In this document: piece after piece, positions 8,570-16,400 of the stretch
Numbering within the stretch: position 1 is the stretch's first letter
Layout: each line of letters begins with the position of its first letter
Assembly: GCA_021443665.1 (NCBI GenBank)
Contig: JABUTN010000001.1
Span: 39,891-103,890 of the forward strand
Direction of reading: 5' to 3'
DNA length: 64,000 bases
DNA from: Bacteroidales bacterium
GTDB taxonomy: Bacteria; Bacteroidota; Bacteroidia; Bacteroidales; UBA932
The notes under the pieces: model-generated
Seen by the model: only the letters and a program-made list of their open reading frames with translations
Told to the model about the DNA's origin: nothing
The model's database searches: none
Position numbers and translations under genes: made by a program

Positions 8570-9052
8570 ATGAAAAGATACATCATCCGCGCATTGAAAT
8601 CACTGGTCTGGTTTCTGCTGATTTTCGCCGTCCTGGTTGTCGTGCTTGTTCTTCTTACCCCCGAATACAGTTTTGACCGCGTCTTTGCTCCCGAGGGCGG
8701 AATGTTCCAACCCAACAGCGAGTGGAAGATTCTGGCCTTCTTCATTGCCTGTGCCGCCATCTACCCCGGCGTGACCTATGTCAAGAAGGAAGTGTTCATA
8801 GAGGGAGAGTTCGAGCAGCACAGGGACAAGATCATCTCGATCTTCGGAGACAGGGGCTACAGGCTCGAAAAAGAGGATGACGAGAAACTTTATTTCCGTG
8901 CCATAGCCGTTTCACGCCGTTTGAGCCGTCTGGGTGAAGACGGCATAACCCTGACCAAGGGGGAGAGCCCTTTGTTCTTAAGTGGACACAGGAAAGACAT
9001 TATTAGACTTGAATGGCTGATCCGGGACGCCACCCGGGCCCCGGAAGAGTAG
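8570..9052 (+). CDS. Small two-helix membrane protein, unknown function
   Basis: A 160-aa protein with two predicted transmembrane helices (about residues 10-30 and 51-67) separated by a short loop that begins with YSFDRVF. A soluble C-terminal half of about 90 residues follows (FGDRGYRLEKEDDEKLYFRA). It follows hemW by 12 bp and probably shares its transcript. Such short proteins are common beside housekeeping genes in Bacteroidales, but I do not recognise a family. Confidence 0.75.
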   Translation: MKRYIIRALKSLVWFLLIFAVLVVVLVLLTPEYSFDRVFAPEGGMFQPNSEWKILAFFIACAAIYPGVTYVKKEVFIEGEFEQHRDKIISIFGDRGYRLEKEDDEKLYFRAIAVSRRLSRLGEDGITLTKGESPLFLSGHRKDIIRLEWLIRDATRAPEE

Positions 9053-9128
9053 TTTGGATTTTTCTCCACACTAATTCCCGACAATTGCATTTTGTCCAAG
9101 ATGTTGGATAAAACACACAATTGCCGGG

Positions 9129-9212
9129 CTTATTTTTTTCTATACTGAGCTTGGACGTAACTGTTTAGTGTTAGGGCGTTTCCGCAATAATTTTGCTCTC
9201 AGAAACGGAAAC
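9129..9212 (+). promoter_or_regulatory. 84-bp promoter block of first fimbrillin-like gene
   Basis: It contains a T-tract at 9132-9139, TTGGAC at 9151-9156, GTTT at 9163-9166 in the -33 position, the -7 box TAATTTTG at 9188-9195, and CTCAGAAAC downstream. The same elements in the same order and at identical spacing recur at 11191-11274 before the second fimbrillin-like gene. TTGGAC lies 37 bp before the box in both, too far for a -33 element, so it may bind a regulator. Confidence 0.6.
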
Positions 9213-9234
9213 AGACCCAACAACCCGAACAGTT

Positions 9235-10191
9235 ATGAAAACAAGACAGTTATCAGCCAAAGCCGCAATCCTGATTTGCCTTGCCACCGGATTTGCTTCA
9301 TGCTCACAGATTGAAACTCCCTCAACAGTCAGCCTCTCGGACAAAGAGATAGTCCTGACTTCTTACGGCAATATATCAAAGTCATCCGCAGAGTTTGAGG
9401 ATTCACGCATCAGCGCCTATATCTTCAGCGAGGGGCATATCCCCGCCCAGCAACTCTTCAGCGGGGTGTTCTCCCACGAAAACGGACTTTGGGACAGCGG
9501 CCGCGTGAATTACTGGCCCGAGGAAGTGGTTTCAAAGGGCAAGCATCTCGCCGTTTTCGGAGTGATGCCCGCCACCATCACCCTTGACACCCGTGAATAC
9601 ACCGGAATGGAGAGTGACCGCCTCCCCTCCTTTACATACAGTGTGGCCGCAAACGCCGCAGACCAGAAGGATGTGAAGGTCGCCAAGACCATAAGCGGGA
9701 ATCCGGACGAGAGGGTGGAACTCAAGTTCAACAGCGTGATGTCCGAGGTGTCATTCAGGGTGAAGGGCTCACAGTGCGGCAGCGGCAACACCATCTATCA
9801 CATCAACAGCATCACTGTTCGCGGGGCATACGCGGATGGGATGTATGAGTTCACTTCCGGCCGGATGAGGCTTGCCTCAGGGGCCGCAGCGATGGATTTT
9901 ACTTACGCCTGCAACCAGACCATCGGCACAGGTGACTGGGCTCTCGGGGCCGACTTCTGCACAATGTATATGATACCCCAGAAGACAAAGGACGTGGAGG
10001 TGGTCTTCAACTACAGCGTGGAAGTGGACGGAATGAAGATTTTCGAAGGCAACTATGGGCTTGGTTTCGGAGACGACTGGGCTCAGGGCGAGGTATATGA
10101 CTACAGCGTGGAACTCCCTTACACCGACTCAGGCATAATCTGGCAGATTGAGAACGAGTGGAACGACAACATCATCACCTTCAACATCTGA
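9235..10191 (+). CDS. Fimbrillin-like (Mfa/FimA-type) lipoprotein
   Basis: A 318-aa exported lipoprotein. The signal peptide is followed by the lipobox FASCSQ (Cys about residue 23), then a two-domain beta-rich body of the Bacteroidales fimbrillin-like superfamily: a SRISAYIFSEG strand, a KHLAVFGVMP strand, the conserved YMIPQ segment, and a C-terminal Trp-containing strand near WQIENEWNDN. These proteins are subunits or anchors of surface fimbriae. The frame extends to 9193, but the ATG at 9235 precedes the signal peptide and lies after the promoter box. No usher-like anchor genes adjoin it, so it may be a solitary surface lipoprotein. Confidence 0.82.
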   Translation: MKTRQLSAKAAILICLATGFASCSQIETPSTVSLSDKEIVLTSYGNISKSSAEFEDSRISAYIFSEGHIPAQQLFSGVFSHENGLWDSGRVNYWPEEVVSKGKHLAVFGVMPATITLDTREYTGMESDRLPSFTYSVAANAADQKDVKVAKTISGNPDERVELKFNSVMSEVSFRVKGSQCGSGNTIYHINSITVRGAYADGMYEFTSGRMRLASGAAAMDFTYACNQTIGTGDWALGADFCTMYMIPQKTKDVEVVFNYSVEVDGMKIFEGNYGLGFGDDWAQGEVYDYSVELPYTDSGIIWQIENEWNDNIITFNI

Positions 10192-10194
10192 TCG

Positions 10195-11082
10195 TTACAG
10201 CAGACTGACATCGTAGTCGGGGCAGACCCATTGGATGGGGATGCCCCGTCTTTCCATCCCCCGGAACCAGGTCATCTGCCTCTTAGCGAACTGGTGTATG
10301 GCGATGGCAAGATGCTCCCGCATCCATTCGTATGAAATTTCGCCTATGAGGTATCTTGTCACGAACTTGTATTCCAGACCATAATATATTAGGTCCTGCG
10401 GAGGGATGCCGCTGCCGAGCAGGGACTGCACCTCCTCCACCAAACCTTCCTTCAGCCTTGCATCCAAGCGCTCGTCTATGCGGCGGTTGCGCTCCTCGCG
10501 GCTGACGCTCAGTCCTATATATTTTATGTCCCCCTCTTCGAATGAGGGCAAGGATGCGTTGTAGGCGGCCTGTTCTTCAGGATGGGCGGCCTGCCACTCG
10601 GCGATTTCAAGGGCCCTTATCAGTCGCTTGCGGGTGTCAAAGTCGGTGCTGTTGTGCAGATGCTTGAGTTCCCCGAGGCGGGAAATCATCTCCCGGTCCG
10701 TAAGTTCTTCGCAGCGCCTGCGGAATTCGGGATCCGTATCCACCCTGGGGATGGAATAGCCTCTGGTCACGGATTCTATATACAGGCCGGAGCCTCCGCA
10801 CAGAATGGGGAGATGCCCTCGTGAGAGAATGCCGTTGTAGGCTTTGCTGAAATCCTGCTGGTAGTGATGGATGTCGTACTTGGTCCCGGCAGGTACTATG
10901 TCTGTGAGATGGACGGGCACATCCCCATATTCGCACAAATCCTTCCCCGTGCCTATATCCATTCCCCTATATACCTGTCTCGAGTCGGCGGAGATGATTT
11001 CCCCGCCAAATCGCTGTGCAAGCTTTACGGCGAATTTCGTTTTTCCCGATGCGGTCGGCCCGAGTACGCAGAACATTTTCAT
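10195..11082 (-). CDS. miaA: tRNA dimethylallyltransferase
   Basis: Transfers a dimethylallyl group to A37 of tRNAs reading UNN codons. The P-loop GPTASGKT follows the start directly, with ISADSRQVYRGMDIGTGK, HHYQQDF, GGSGLYI and QFAKRQMTWFRGM further on. The frame is open to 11241, but the start at 11082 (or the ATG at 11076) gives the normal length of about 295 aa and places the P-loop correctly. A TACCTTTG box ends 4 nt before that ATG. It lies between two fimbrillin-like genes, tail to tail with the first. Confidence 0.96.
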   Translation of the reverse strand: MKMFCVLGPTASGKTKFAVKLAQRFGGEIISADSRQVYRGMDIGTGKDLCEYGDVPVHLTDIVPAGTKYDIHHYQQDFSKAYNGILSRGHLPILCGGSGLYIESVTRGYSIPRVDTDPEFRRRCEELTDREMISRLGELKHLHNSTDFDTRKRLIRALEIAEWQAAHPEEQAAYNASLPSFEEGDIKYIGLSVSREERNRRIDERLDARLKEGLVEEVQSLLGSGIPPQDLIYYGLEYKFVTRYLIGEISYEWMREHLAIAIHQFAKRQMTWFRGMERRGIPIQWVCPDYDVSLL

Positions 11083-11086
11083 AAGG

Positions 11087-11094
11087 CAAAGGTA
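11087..11094 (-). promoter_or_regulatory. -7 box TACCTTTG of miaA, near-leaderless
   Basis: A perfect TAnnTTTG box on the minus strand only 4 nt from the miaA ATG at 11082; it also decides the start against the longer frame. Confidence 0.65.
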
Positions 11095-11190
11095 AGGATT
11101 TGTCCAGTTCTTGCACAAAATTCCACAGGTACAGAGGCAGGAAGATGTGATTTTATCCAAAAAACAGGGCAAAAATCCAGAAATGCGGCG

Positions 11191-11274
11191 CTTGTTTTTT
11201 TCTCCACACGACTTGGACAAAGTTGTTTCCTGTCCGGACATCGGGGCTGTAATTTTGCACTCAGAAACCGAAAC
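11191..11274 (+). promoter_or_regulatory. 84-bp promoter block of second fimbrillin-like gene
   Basis: Matches the 9129-9212 block at equal spacing: T-tract, TTGGAC at 11213-11218, GTTT at 11225-11228, TAATTTTG at 11250-11257, and CTCAGAAAC after it. It also carries a perfect 10-bp palindrome TGTCCGGACA at 11231-11240, absent from the first block, between the -33 and -7 positions. Confidence 0.6.
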
Positions 11275-11304
11275 GAATTATTAACATTATAAAAATTGAG
11301 AAAA

Positions 11305-12144
11305 ATGAAAACCTTGACGACCATCACCGGAATCACTTTGGCAGCCGCCATCGTTAGTTTCTCCTCCTGCAACAAAATGCAGCATCCCGCCACCCATACC
11401 AAGACACAGGATATGGTAAAGGAAAAAGTAATCCGCTTCAAGACAGGTTCTGAAGTTGAAAGCACCAAACTCAACGCCTATGTAATATTGAGGGGCAAAG
11501 ACAATCCTCTCTTCTGCGAAGTGTTCAGATCCAACGGCAATATGCTTATGAGCAATAATGTGACCTCCCTGCCCGCACTTGAAGATGGCGCGGTAATGGG
11601 CGTCCAGGCCGTGAGCCCGTCCGGCATAAATATAGAGTTTGACGAATTCGAATACAGGGTCACCGGCAGCGCGGACGTGGATGTTAAGGCCGGTATGAAG
11701 TACTTTGACAAGATTGGGGAAGATATGGATATCGACCTGGAGTCAGTGATGACGAAGGTGGGATTCAGAATCCGTCCGGAGGGCGCCCCCGAGCTGGATT
11801 ACGAGATAGTGGCCGTTGTGATGGAGAATGTGGTTCTGGGCGGCAGGTACAACTTTGCAAGCGGCAGGATGAGGGGCACGGACGAAATCGGAAGCATAGA
11901 AATCAAGGATATCGGAAAAGATTTCTATATGATTCCCCAACCCACCGACAAGGTGAGAATAGTAGTGGACTACAAGGTTCACGACAACGGCCGGCTCATA
12001 TTCAAGGGCAGTCACGAGACCTCAAAAATCGGGAATATGTATCAGGGCGGTGAATTCGAATACGAGCTCATCCTCCCTCCCCCCAGGACTGAGAAGAATC
12101 AGCTCGACCAGCCGTGCGGAAAGATGGGATTAAAAAAACCTTAA
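11305..12144 (+). CDS. Fimbrillin-like lipoprotein, second copy
   Basis: A 279-aa exported lipoprotein with signal peptide and lipobox SFSSCNK (Cys about 22). The body resembles the first fimbrillin-like protein in outline: STKLNAYVILRG strand, SVMTKVGFRI, GRYNFASGRMRG (compare YEFTSGRMRL in the first), FYMIPQPTDKVRIVVDY and a final EFEYELILPPP strand. A TTG at 11296 extends the frame by three codons; the ATG at 11305 is preferred. Sequence similarity to the neighbour is low apart from these blocks, so the two look like diverged paralogues under a shared promoter type. Confidence 0.78.
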   Translation: MKTLTTITGITLAAAIVSFSSCNKMQHPATHTKTQDMVKEKVIRFKTGSEVESTKLNAYVILRGKDNPLFCEVFRSNGNMLMSNNVTSLPALEDGAVMGVQAVSPSGINIEFDEFEYRVTGSADVDVKAGMKYFDKIGEDMDIDLESVMTKVGFRIRPEGAPELDYEIVAVVMENVVLGGRYNFASGRMRGTDEIGSIEIKDIGKDFYMIPQPTDKVRIVVDYKVHDNGRLIFKGSHETSKIGNMYQGGEFEYELILPPPRTEKNQLDQPCGKMGLKKP

Positions 12145-12256
12145 TAAAATAGCAGTATGATAATAGTTGGCATAGTATTTGTGATTGGTTTAATCAGAAG
12201 ATAAAAAAAGAAATACAGTTTTTCATATTTAATGGTTAGTGGTTAATTCAAGAAAG

Positions 12257-12295
12257 ACCCTCCGGAAAAGTGGTTGATTTCCGTGAGGGTTTTTT
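12257..12295 (+). terminator. Intrinsic terminator merging into the smpB promoter
   Basis: ACCCTC plus CGGAAA pair with TTTCCG plus GAGGGT (one bulged T), a 12-bp stem with a 9-nt loop followed by five further T residues. The last T of the run is the first T of the smpB -7 box. Confidence 0.8.
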
Positions 12296-12302
12296 ATATT
12301 TG
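12295..12302 (+). promoter_or_regulatory. -7 box TATATTTG of smpB
   Basis: A perfect TAnnTTTG box 8 nt before the smpB ATG, overlapping the T-run of the upstream terminator by one base. Confidence 0.65.
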
Positions 12303-12310
12303 CGGCCGTT

Positions 12311-12763
12311 ATGCCTAAAGCCAAAAGCAACATAGAAGTCAAGAACAAGAGGGCCTCATTCGACTACGAGTTCATAGAGACCTTCGTGGCCGGTATCGTG
12401 CTCTGCGGGACGGAAATCAAGTCCATACGCGCAGGGAAGGCGTCATTGGTGGACAGTTTCTGCTATTTCTCCCCCCAGGGGGAACTGTATGTCAAGAATA
12501 TGCACGTGGCGGAGTACTGGTGGGGGACATTCAACCGTCACGACCCCAAGCGTGACCGCAAACTGCTGCTCCAGAGGCGTGAGCTGCGCAAGCTGGCAAG
12601 GGCCGTGAAGGAGAAGGGCCTGACAATCATCGCCGTCAAGCTTTTCATCAGTGAGGGAGGCTATGCCAAACTGCTGATAGCACTTGCAAGGGGCAAGAAG
12701 GAATACGACAAGCGCCATAGCATAAAGGACAAGGATATGAGACGTGAGCAGGAGCGCGGATAG
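12311..12763 (+). CDS. smpB: SsrA-binding protein SmpB
   Basis: Binds tmRNA and brings it to stalled ribosomes in trans-translation. The 150-aa protein has the OB-fold core with [26 protein letters not shown] and the conserved [13 protein letters not shown] segment, and a basic C-terminal tail ([19 protein letters not shown]) that becomes helical in the decoding centre. It is monocistronic, ending 4 bp before a minus-strand gene. The ssrA gene itself is not visible in the window. Confidence 0.98.
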   Translation: MPKAKSNIEVKNKRASFDYEFIETFVAGIVLCGTEIKSIRAGKASLVDSFCYFSPQGELYVKNMHVAEYWWGTFNRHDPKRDRKLLLQRRELRKLARAVKEKGLTIIAVKLFISEGGYAKLLIALARGKKEYDKRHSIKDKDMRREQERG

Positions 12764-12767
12764 GCGA

Positions 12768-12911
12768 CTACTTGCGACAGAAGGATCTGAGGGCGCAGTT
12801 CCCGCAAAAGCGGCTGCGCTCTTTCTTTTTGCTGCACCTCAGCATGAATACCAAAGCGCAGATAATAGCTAAAGTTATCATTGCCAGTATGATATAGGAC
12901 GCAAGATTCAT
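12768..12911 (-). CDS. FeoB-associated Cys-rich membrane peptide
   Basis: A 47-aa protein with one transmembrane helix (about residues 6-24) followed by a basic stretch and a Cys cluster: RCSKKK, then RFCGNCALRSFCRK. This layout matches the FeoB-associated Cys-rich membrane proteins found next to feoB in many anaerobes, thought to assist ferrous iron transport. Its ATG overlaps the feoB stop (ATGA), strong evidence of coupling. A longer open frame reaching 13370 is a shadow of feoB and was not used. Confidence 0.85.
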   Translation of the reverse strand: MNLASYIILAMITLAIICALVFMLRCSKKKERSRFCGNCALRSFCRK

Positions 12912-15094
12912 ATCGTGTAAATCCAGAGGGCGACAATGTAGCCTATCCACGCCACCACCCAGGCGACAATGCATTGGAAAAAGGCCACATACCAGGCCCA
13001 CCTGCGTCCCAGCTCGCGTCCGATAGCGGTGAGGGCTGCGGCACAGGGGGTGTAGAGCAGGCAGAAGATTAGCATAGGTACTGCGGTCACGACCGTCAGG
13101 GCATCCTCCGCTCCGAGCATGCCCATAGTGGCGACCACTCCCTCCTTTGCCATCAGGCCGCTGATGAGTGAGGTGATGATTCTCCAGTCCCCAAGTCCTA
13201 TAGGCTCGAAGATGGGGGCAATCAGGCCGGAAACATAAGCCATGATGCTTTGCGAGGAGTCCTCCACAAAGGACAGGTTCCAGGAGAAGGACCTTAGGGC
13301 CCAGATTGCTATGGTGGCTATGAGAATCACGGTCATCGCGCTGCTGATGAAGTCCTTCATTTTGTCCCACAGCAGATGCCCCACATTCGACAGGGAGGGC
13401 AGGCGGTAAACGGGAATCTCCATAACGAAGGGGGAGGGCTTGTACTTATGCCCGAGATGTTTGCGGACTATGGCTGTAAGCAGGCCCACAAGTATGCCGA
13501 GCAGGTAGAGCGAAAGCATCACCACCACTCCGTGGTTCGGGAAAAAGGCCTCCACGAAGAAGCCGTAGATGGCCATTTTGGCCGTGCAGCTCATAAAGGG
13601 GGTAAGCAGAATCGCGGCGCGGCGGTCGGAGGCCGAGGACAGGGTCCTTGAGGCCATCACTCCCGGAACAGAGCAGCCGAAGGAGGTCAGCAGCGGGATG
13701 ATGGAGCGCCCCGACAGTCCGAAACGCCTCATCAGCTTGTCACTCACAAAGGCCACACGCGACATGTAGCCGCTGTCCTCAAGTATGGCGAGCAGTCCGA
13801 AAAGCACCAGGATGATGGGCAGGAAACTCACCACCGTCCCCACTCCTTCGAAAATGGCGTCTATGACCAGGGAATAGACGGCCGGGTGGACATCCAGGCT
13901 TTCCATAGCCCTGGATGTCAGTCCGCCGAGCCAGCCGATGCCGGCGGCGAGCAGTTCCTGCAGCGTGCCTCCCACAAGGTCGAAGGTCAGCCAGAAGATA
14001 AGGGCGAAGATGGCGATGAAAGCGGGTACGGCAGTCCACTTGCCTATCAAAATCCGGTCTATGCGTGAGGAGAGTTCCTGCTGCTTCGTCATTTCCGGGC
14101 GGATGATGGTCCTGGAACACAAGTCTCTGATGAAATGGAAGCGCTTGTGGGCCATTGCGGCCTGTTGGTCGAGTCCGGAAGGCATATCCTTGTCGCTGAT
14201 GCCGTGCAGGACGGGCGTCTCCTGGTATCTTGCGATATGGAGGGCGTGGTCCACAAGTTCGTCCACACCTTCTCCAGTGAGGGCGCTGACGGGCACGACC
14301 GGAATGCCGAGCAGGCTCTCCATCTCGTTGACTCGCACACCGCCTCCGGATTGTGTCAACTCATCCATCATATTGAGGGCCAGCACCATAGGAATTCCGA
14401 GTTCCATAAGCTGGACGCTCAGGTACAGGTGGCGCACTATATTGGTTGCATCAACTATGTTGATGATGGCGTGCGGTCTCTCGCGTATCAGCCACTCCTG
14501 GGCCTTCTGCTCCACCTCGTTGAATGCGCTCAGGGAATAGAAGCCGGGCAGGTCGTAGATCTTGGCCTTCGCGCGGAAGCCCTTGAGCACGCCTTCGTTG
14601 GTTTCCACTGTGATGCCGGGGAAACTGCCCACGTGCTCCTTCGAGTCAGTCAGGCGGTTGAACAGCAGTGTCTTGCCGCTGTTCTGCTGGCCTACGATGG
14701 CTATTCTCAGCTCGCTGGTTTCGGGAAGGGATTTGACCGTATGGTCGTGGTACTTGCCTTCCTCACCGAATCCGGGGTGGGAGTTGTGCTCGTGGAGGAA
14801 GAGTATGGAGGAGTGGCTCTTGGGAGAAGCCTCGCTGTCCTGCTCCTCTTCCACCGGCTCCACGGAGATGAGTTCCGCCTGCGATGCGGCGAGCGAAAGC
14901 GCATAGCCATAGACTATGACGCTGATGGGGTCTCCCATCGGGGCTCTCTTGAGCAGTTTGACGCGCGTGCCGGGAATCAGGCCCATATCGAGAAGGTGGC
15001 CCCTGAGTCTGGGGTCATTCCCGCCTGTTTCCAGAATCCGGGCGCTTTGTCCGTCTTTCAGCTCCTTGAGAGTCATTCCGGATATTATTTGCAA
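12908..15094 (-). CDS. feoB: FeoA-FeoB fusion ferrous iron transporter
   Basis: Inner-membrane Fe(II) importer with its SH3-like FeoA partner fused in front. Residues 1-80 are FeoA (MTLKELKDGQ, LLDMGLIPGT). A linker (about 83-120) is acidic and rich in His (residues 94, 101, 103, 106, 116, 118). The G domain has G1 GQQNSGKT (135-142), DLPGFYS and NMMDE; the membrane part carries the two GATE regions, LLTSFGCSVPGVMASR and LLYTPCAAALTAIGRE. Length is 728 aa. The start overlaps the end of cyuA by 10 bp; an ATG six codons inside (15076) fits the FeoA consensus start equally well. Confidence 0.96.
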   Translation of the reverse strand: MQIISGMTLKELKDGQSARILETGGNDPRLRGHLLDMGLIPGTRVKLLKRAPMGDPISVIVYGYALSLAASQAELISVEPVEEEQDSEASPKSHSSILFLHEHNSHPGFGEEGKYHDHTVKSLPETSELRIAIVGQQNSGKTLLFNRLTDSKEHVGSFPGITVETNEGVLKGFRAKAKIYDLPGFYSLSAFNEVEQKAQEWLIRERPHAIINIVDATNIVRHLYLSVQLMELGIPMVLALNMMDELTQSGGGVRVNEMESLLGIPVVPVSALTGEGVDELVDHALHIARYQETPVLHGISDKDMPSGLDQQAAMAHKRFHFIRDLCSRTIIRPEMTKQQELSSRIDRILIGKWTAVPAFIAIFALIFWLTFDLVGGTLQELLAAGIGWLGGLTSRAMESLDVHPAVYSLVIDAIFEGVGTVVSFLPIILVLFGLLAILEDSGYMSRVAFVSDKLMRRFGLSGRSIIPLLTSFGCSVPGVMASRTLSSASDRRAAILLTPFMSCTAKMAIYGFFVEAFFPNHGVVVMLSLYLLGILVGLLTAIVRKHLGHKYKPSPFVMEIPVYRLPSLSNVGHLLWDKMKDFISSAMTVILIATIAIWALRSFSWNLSFVEDSSQSIMAYVSGLIAPIFEPIGLGDWRIITSLISGLMAKEGVVATMGMLGAEDALTVVTAVPMLIFCLLYTPCAAALTAIGRELGRRWAWYVAFFQCIVAWVVAWIGYIVALWIYTI

Positions 15095-16383
15095 CGCATT
15101 ATTTCAAGTATCATATCGTCTGCCGTCTGCATTCCGCGGGAGCCTATGACGCCGAGGTTGCGGATGGTTTTTTCTATGTCCAGGTCGATGATGCCGTCCT
15201 TCTCGCTCACGCAGATGCCGTCAAGGGCAAGCACGGCGCTCTGTACGGCGCTGGAAACGCCGGAGGCCACCTTCAGGGCGCAGCCTTCCTTGGCCCCGTC
15301 GCAGACCATACCGGTGATGTTGGCCACCATGTTCTTGATGGCGAAGGTAATCTGCTCGTAGTCGCCGCCGTGCAGATAGACGATGCCGCAGGCAGCACCT
15401 GTGGAGGCGATTACGCAGCCGCAGAGGGCGGAGAGTTTGCCGAGATAGTGCTTGATGTGGATGGCGGTCAGATGGGCGAGTATGAGGGCGCGGGTGAGCT
15501 GTTCGGTGGTGGCAAGCACGTGTTCGGCCGCGGCCACAACAGGCATCGTCACGGTGATGCCTTGGTTGCCCGAACCCGAGTTGCTCATTGCGGGCAGCAT
15601 GCTTCCGGCCATGCGGGCATCGGAGGCGGCGGCCGTGAGGGCCATACAGCGCGAAATCAGCGACTGGCCGAAGTAGGTGAGGTGGTCGTGGTCGTTTATG
15701 CTGAGGGTGCGTCCCACCTGCAGGCCGTATTTGTGCGTCAGCCCTTCGCGGGCAAGGGCCTTGTTGAGTTCGGCTGCCTCGAGGATGAAACTGATGTCTT
15801 CCAGAGGGGCTGTGACTGCAAAGTTGTGGATGGCCCTGATGTCCAGATCGTAGTCGGCGGAGTTGAGAAGAGAGGGCGCTTCTGTGTCCTCTTCAGCCTC
15901 TTTGGCGGGCAGCAGCAGCTGGACCCCGTCCTTACAGACGCTGGTGAAGCGGTCGTGGTCGTCCTCTATGATGACCTCCGCCCTGTGGCCTCCCTCGAAA
16001 TCGGCCGTCACTATGATGTAGAGTTTCTTCGTGGTGTCGGAGAGGCCCACGTGGATTATTCCGGATTCGAGCAGGGCTTTGGCCCGGGCCACATCATCGG
16101 GTGTGGAGTCCTTGAGCACCTCCAGGCCCCTCTCCCATTTTCCCGCCACGACAGCCAGGGCGACGGCAATGTCGAGGCCCACCATCCCCGTGCCCGGGAT
16201 GCCCACGCCCATACCGTTCTTGAATATGTTTGCGCTGACGAAGGCCCTTACCGAAAGGGGTTTCCTGTCCGGAAACAGGGAGCAGGCCCTGGCCACTGCC
16301 AGGGAGAGGGCGATGGGTTCAGTGCATCCGAGGGCGGGCTTGACTTCGCTGTGGAGCAGTTCGAGTATCTGGGAGTTGTTCAT
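15085..16383 (-). CDS. cyuA: L-cysteine desulfidase family protein (CyuA/YhaM)
   Basis: Family of 4Fe-4S enzymes that break L-cysteine into pyruvate, ammonia and sulfide (formerly UPF0597). The 432-aa protein has the N-terminal LGCTEPIALSLAVA block near residue 20, SNSGSGNQGI in the middle, and clustered cysteines in SALCGCVIASTGAACG and VCDGAKEGCALK that fit cluster ligation. It sits 17 bp downstream of dsbD and overlaps feoB, placing sulfide release and iron uptake in one operon. Activity on cysteine rather than serine is inferred from the family. Confidence 0.9.
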   Translation of the reverse strand: MNNSQILELLHSEVKPALGCTEPIALSLAVARACSLFPDRKPLSVRAFVSANIFKNGMGVGIPGTGMVGLDIAVALAVVAGKWERGLEVLKDSTPDDVARAKALLESGIIHVGLSDTTKKLYIIVTADFEGGHRAEVIIEDDHDRFTSVCKDGVQLLLPAKEAEEDTEAPSLLNSADYDLDIRAIHNFAVTAPLEDISFILEAAELNKALAREGLTHKYGLQVGRTLSINDHDHLTYFGQSLISRCMALTAAASDARMAGSMLPAMSNSGSGNQGITVTMPVVAAAEHVLATTEQLTRALILAHLTAIHIKHYLGKLSALCGCVIASTGAACGIVYLHGGDYEQITFAIKNMVANITGMVCDGAKEGCALKVASGVSSAVQSAVLALDGICVSEKDGIIDLDIEKTIRNLGVIGSRGMQTADDMILEIMRCK

Positions 16384-16400
16384 AGTACAGGTTTATAAGG

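Noticed and set aside
9053-11304. Invertible promoters controlling fimbrillin genes
   Set aside because: The two blocks are direct repeats in the same orientation. No long inverted repeats flank them and no invertase gene is nearby.
12768-13370. 200-codon minus-strand frame ending in the FeoB-associated peptide
   Set aside because: Only the last 47 codons resemble a protein. The upstream part lies out of frame within feoB.
14135-15361. 408-codon plus-strand frame opposite feoB and cyuA
   Set aside because: Antisense to two well-supported genes and without recognisable motifs.
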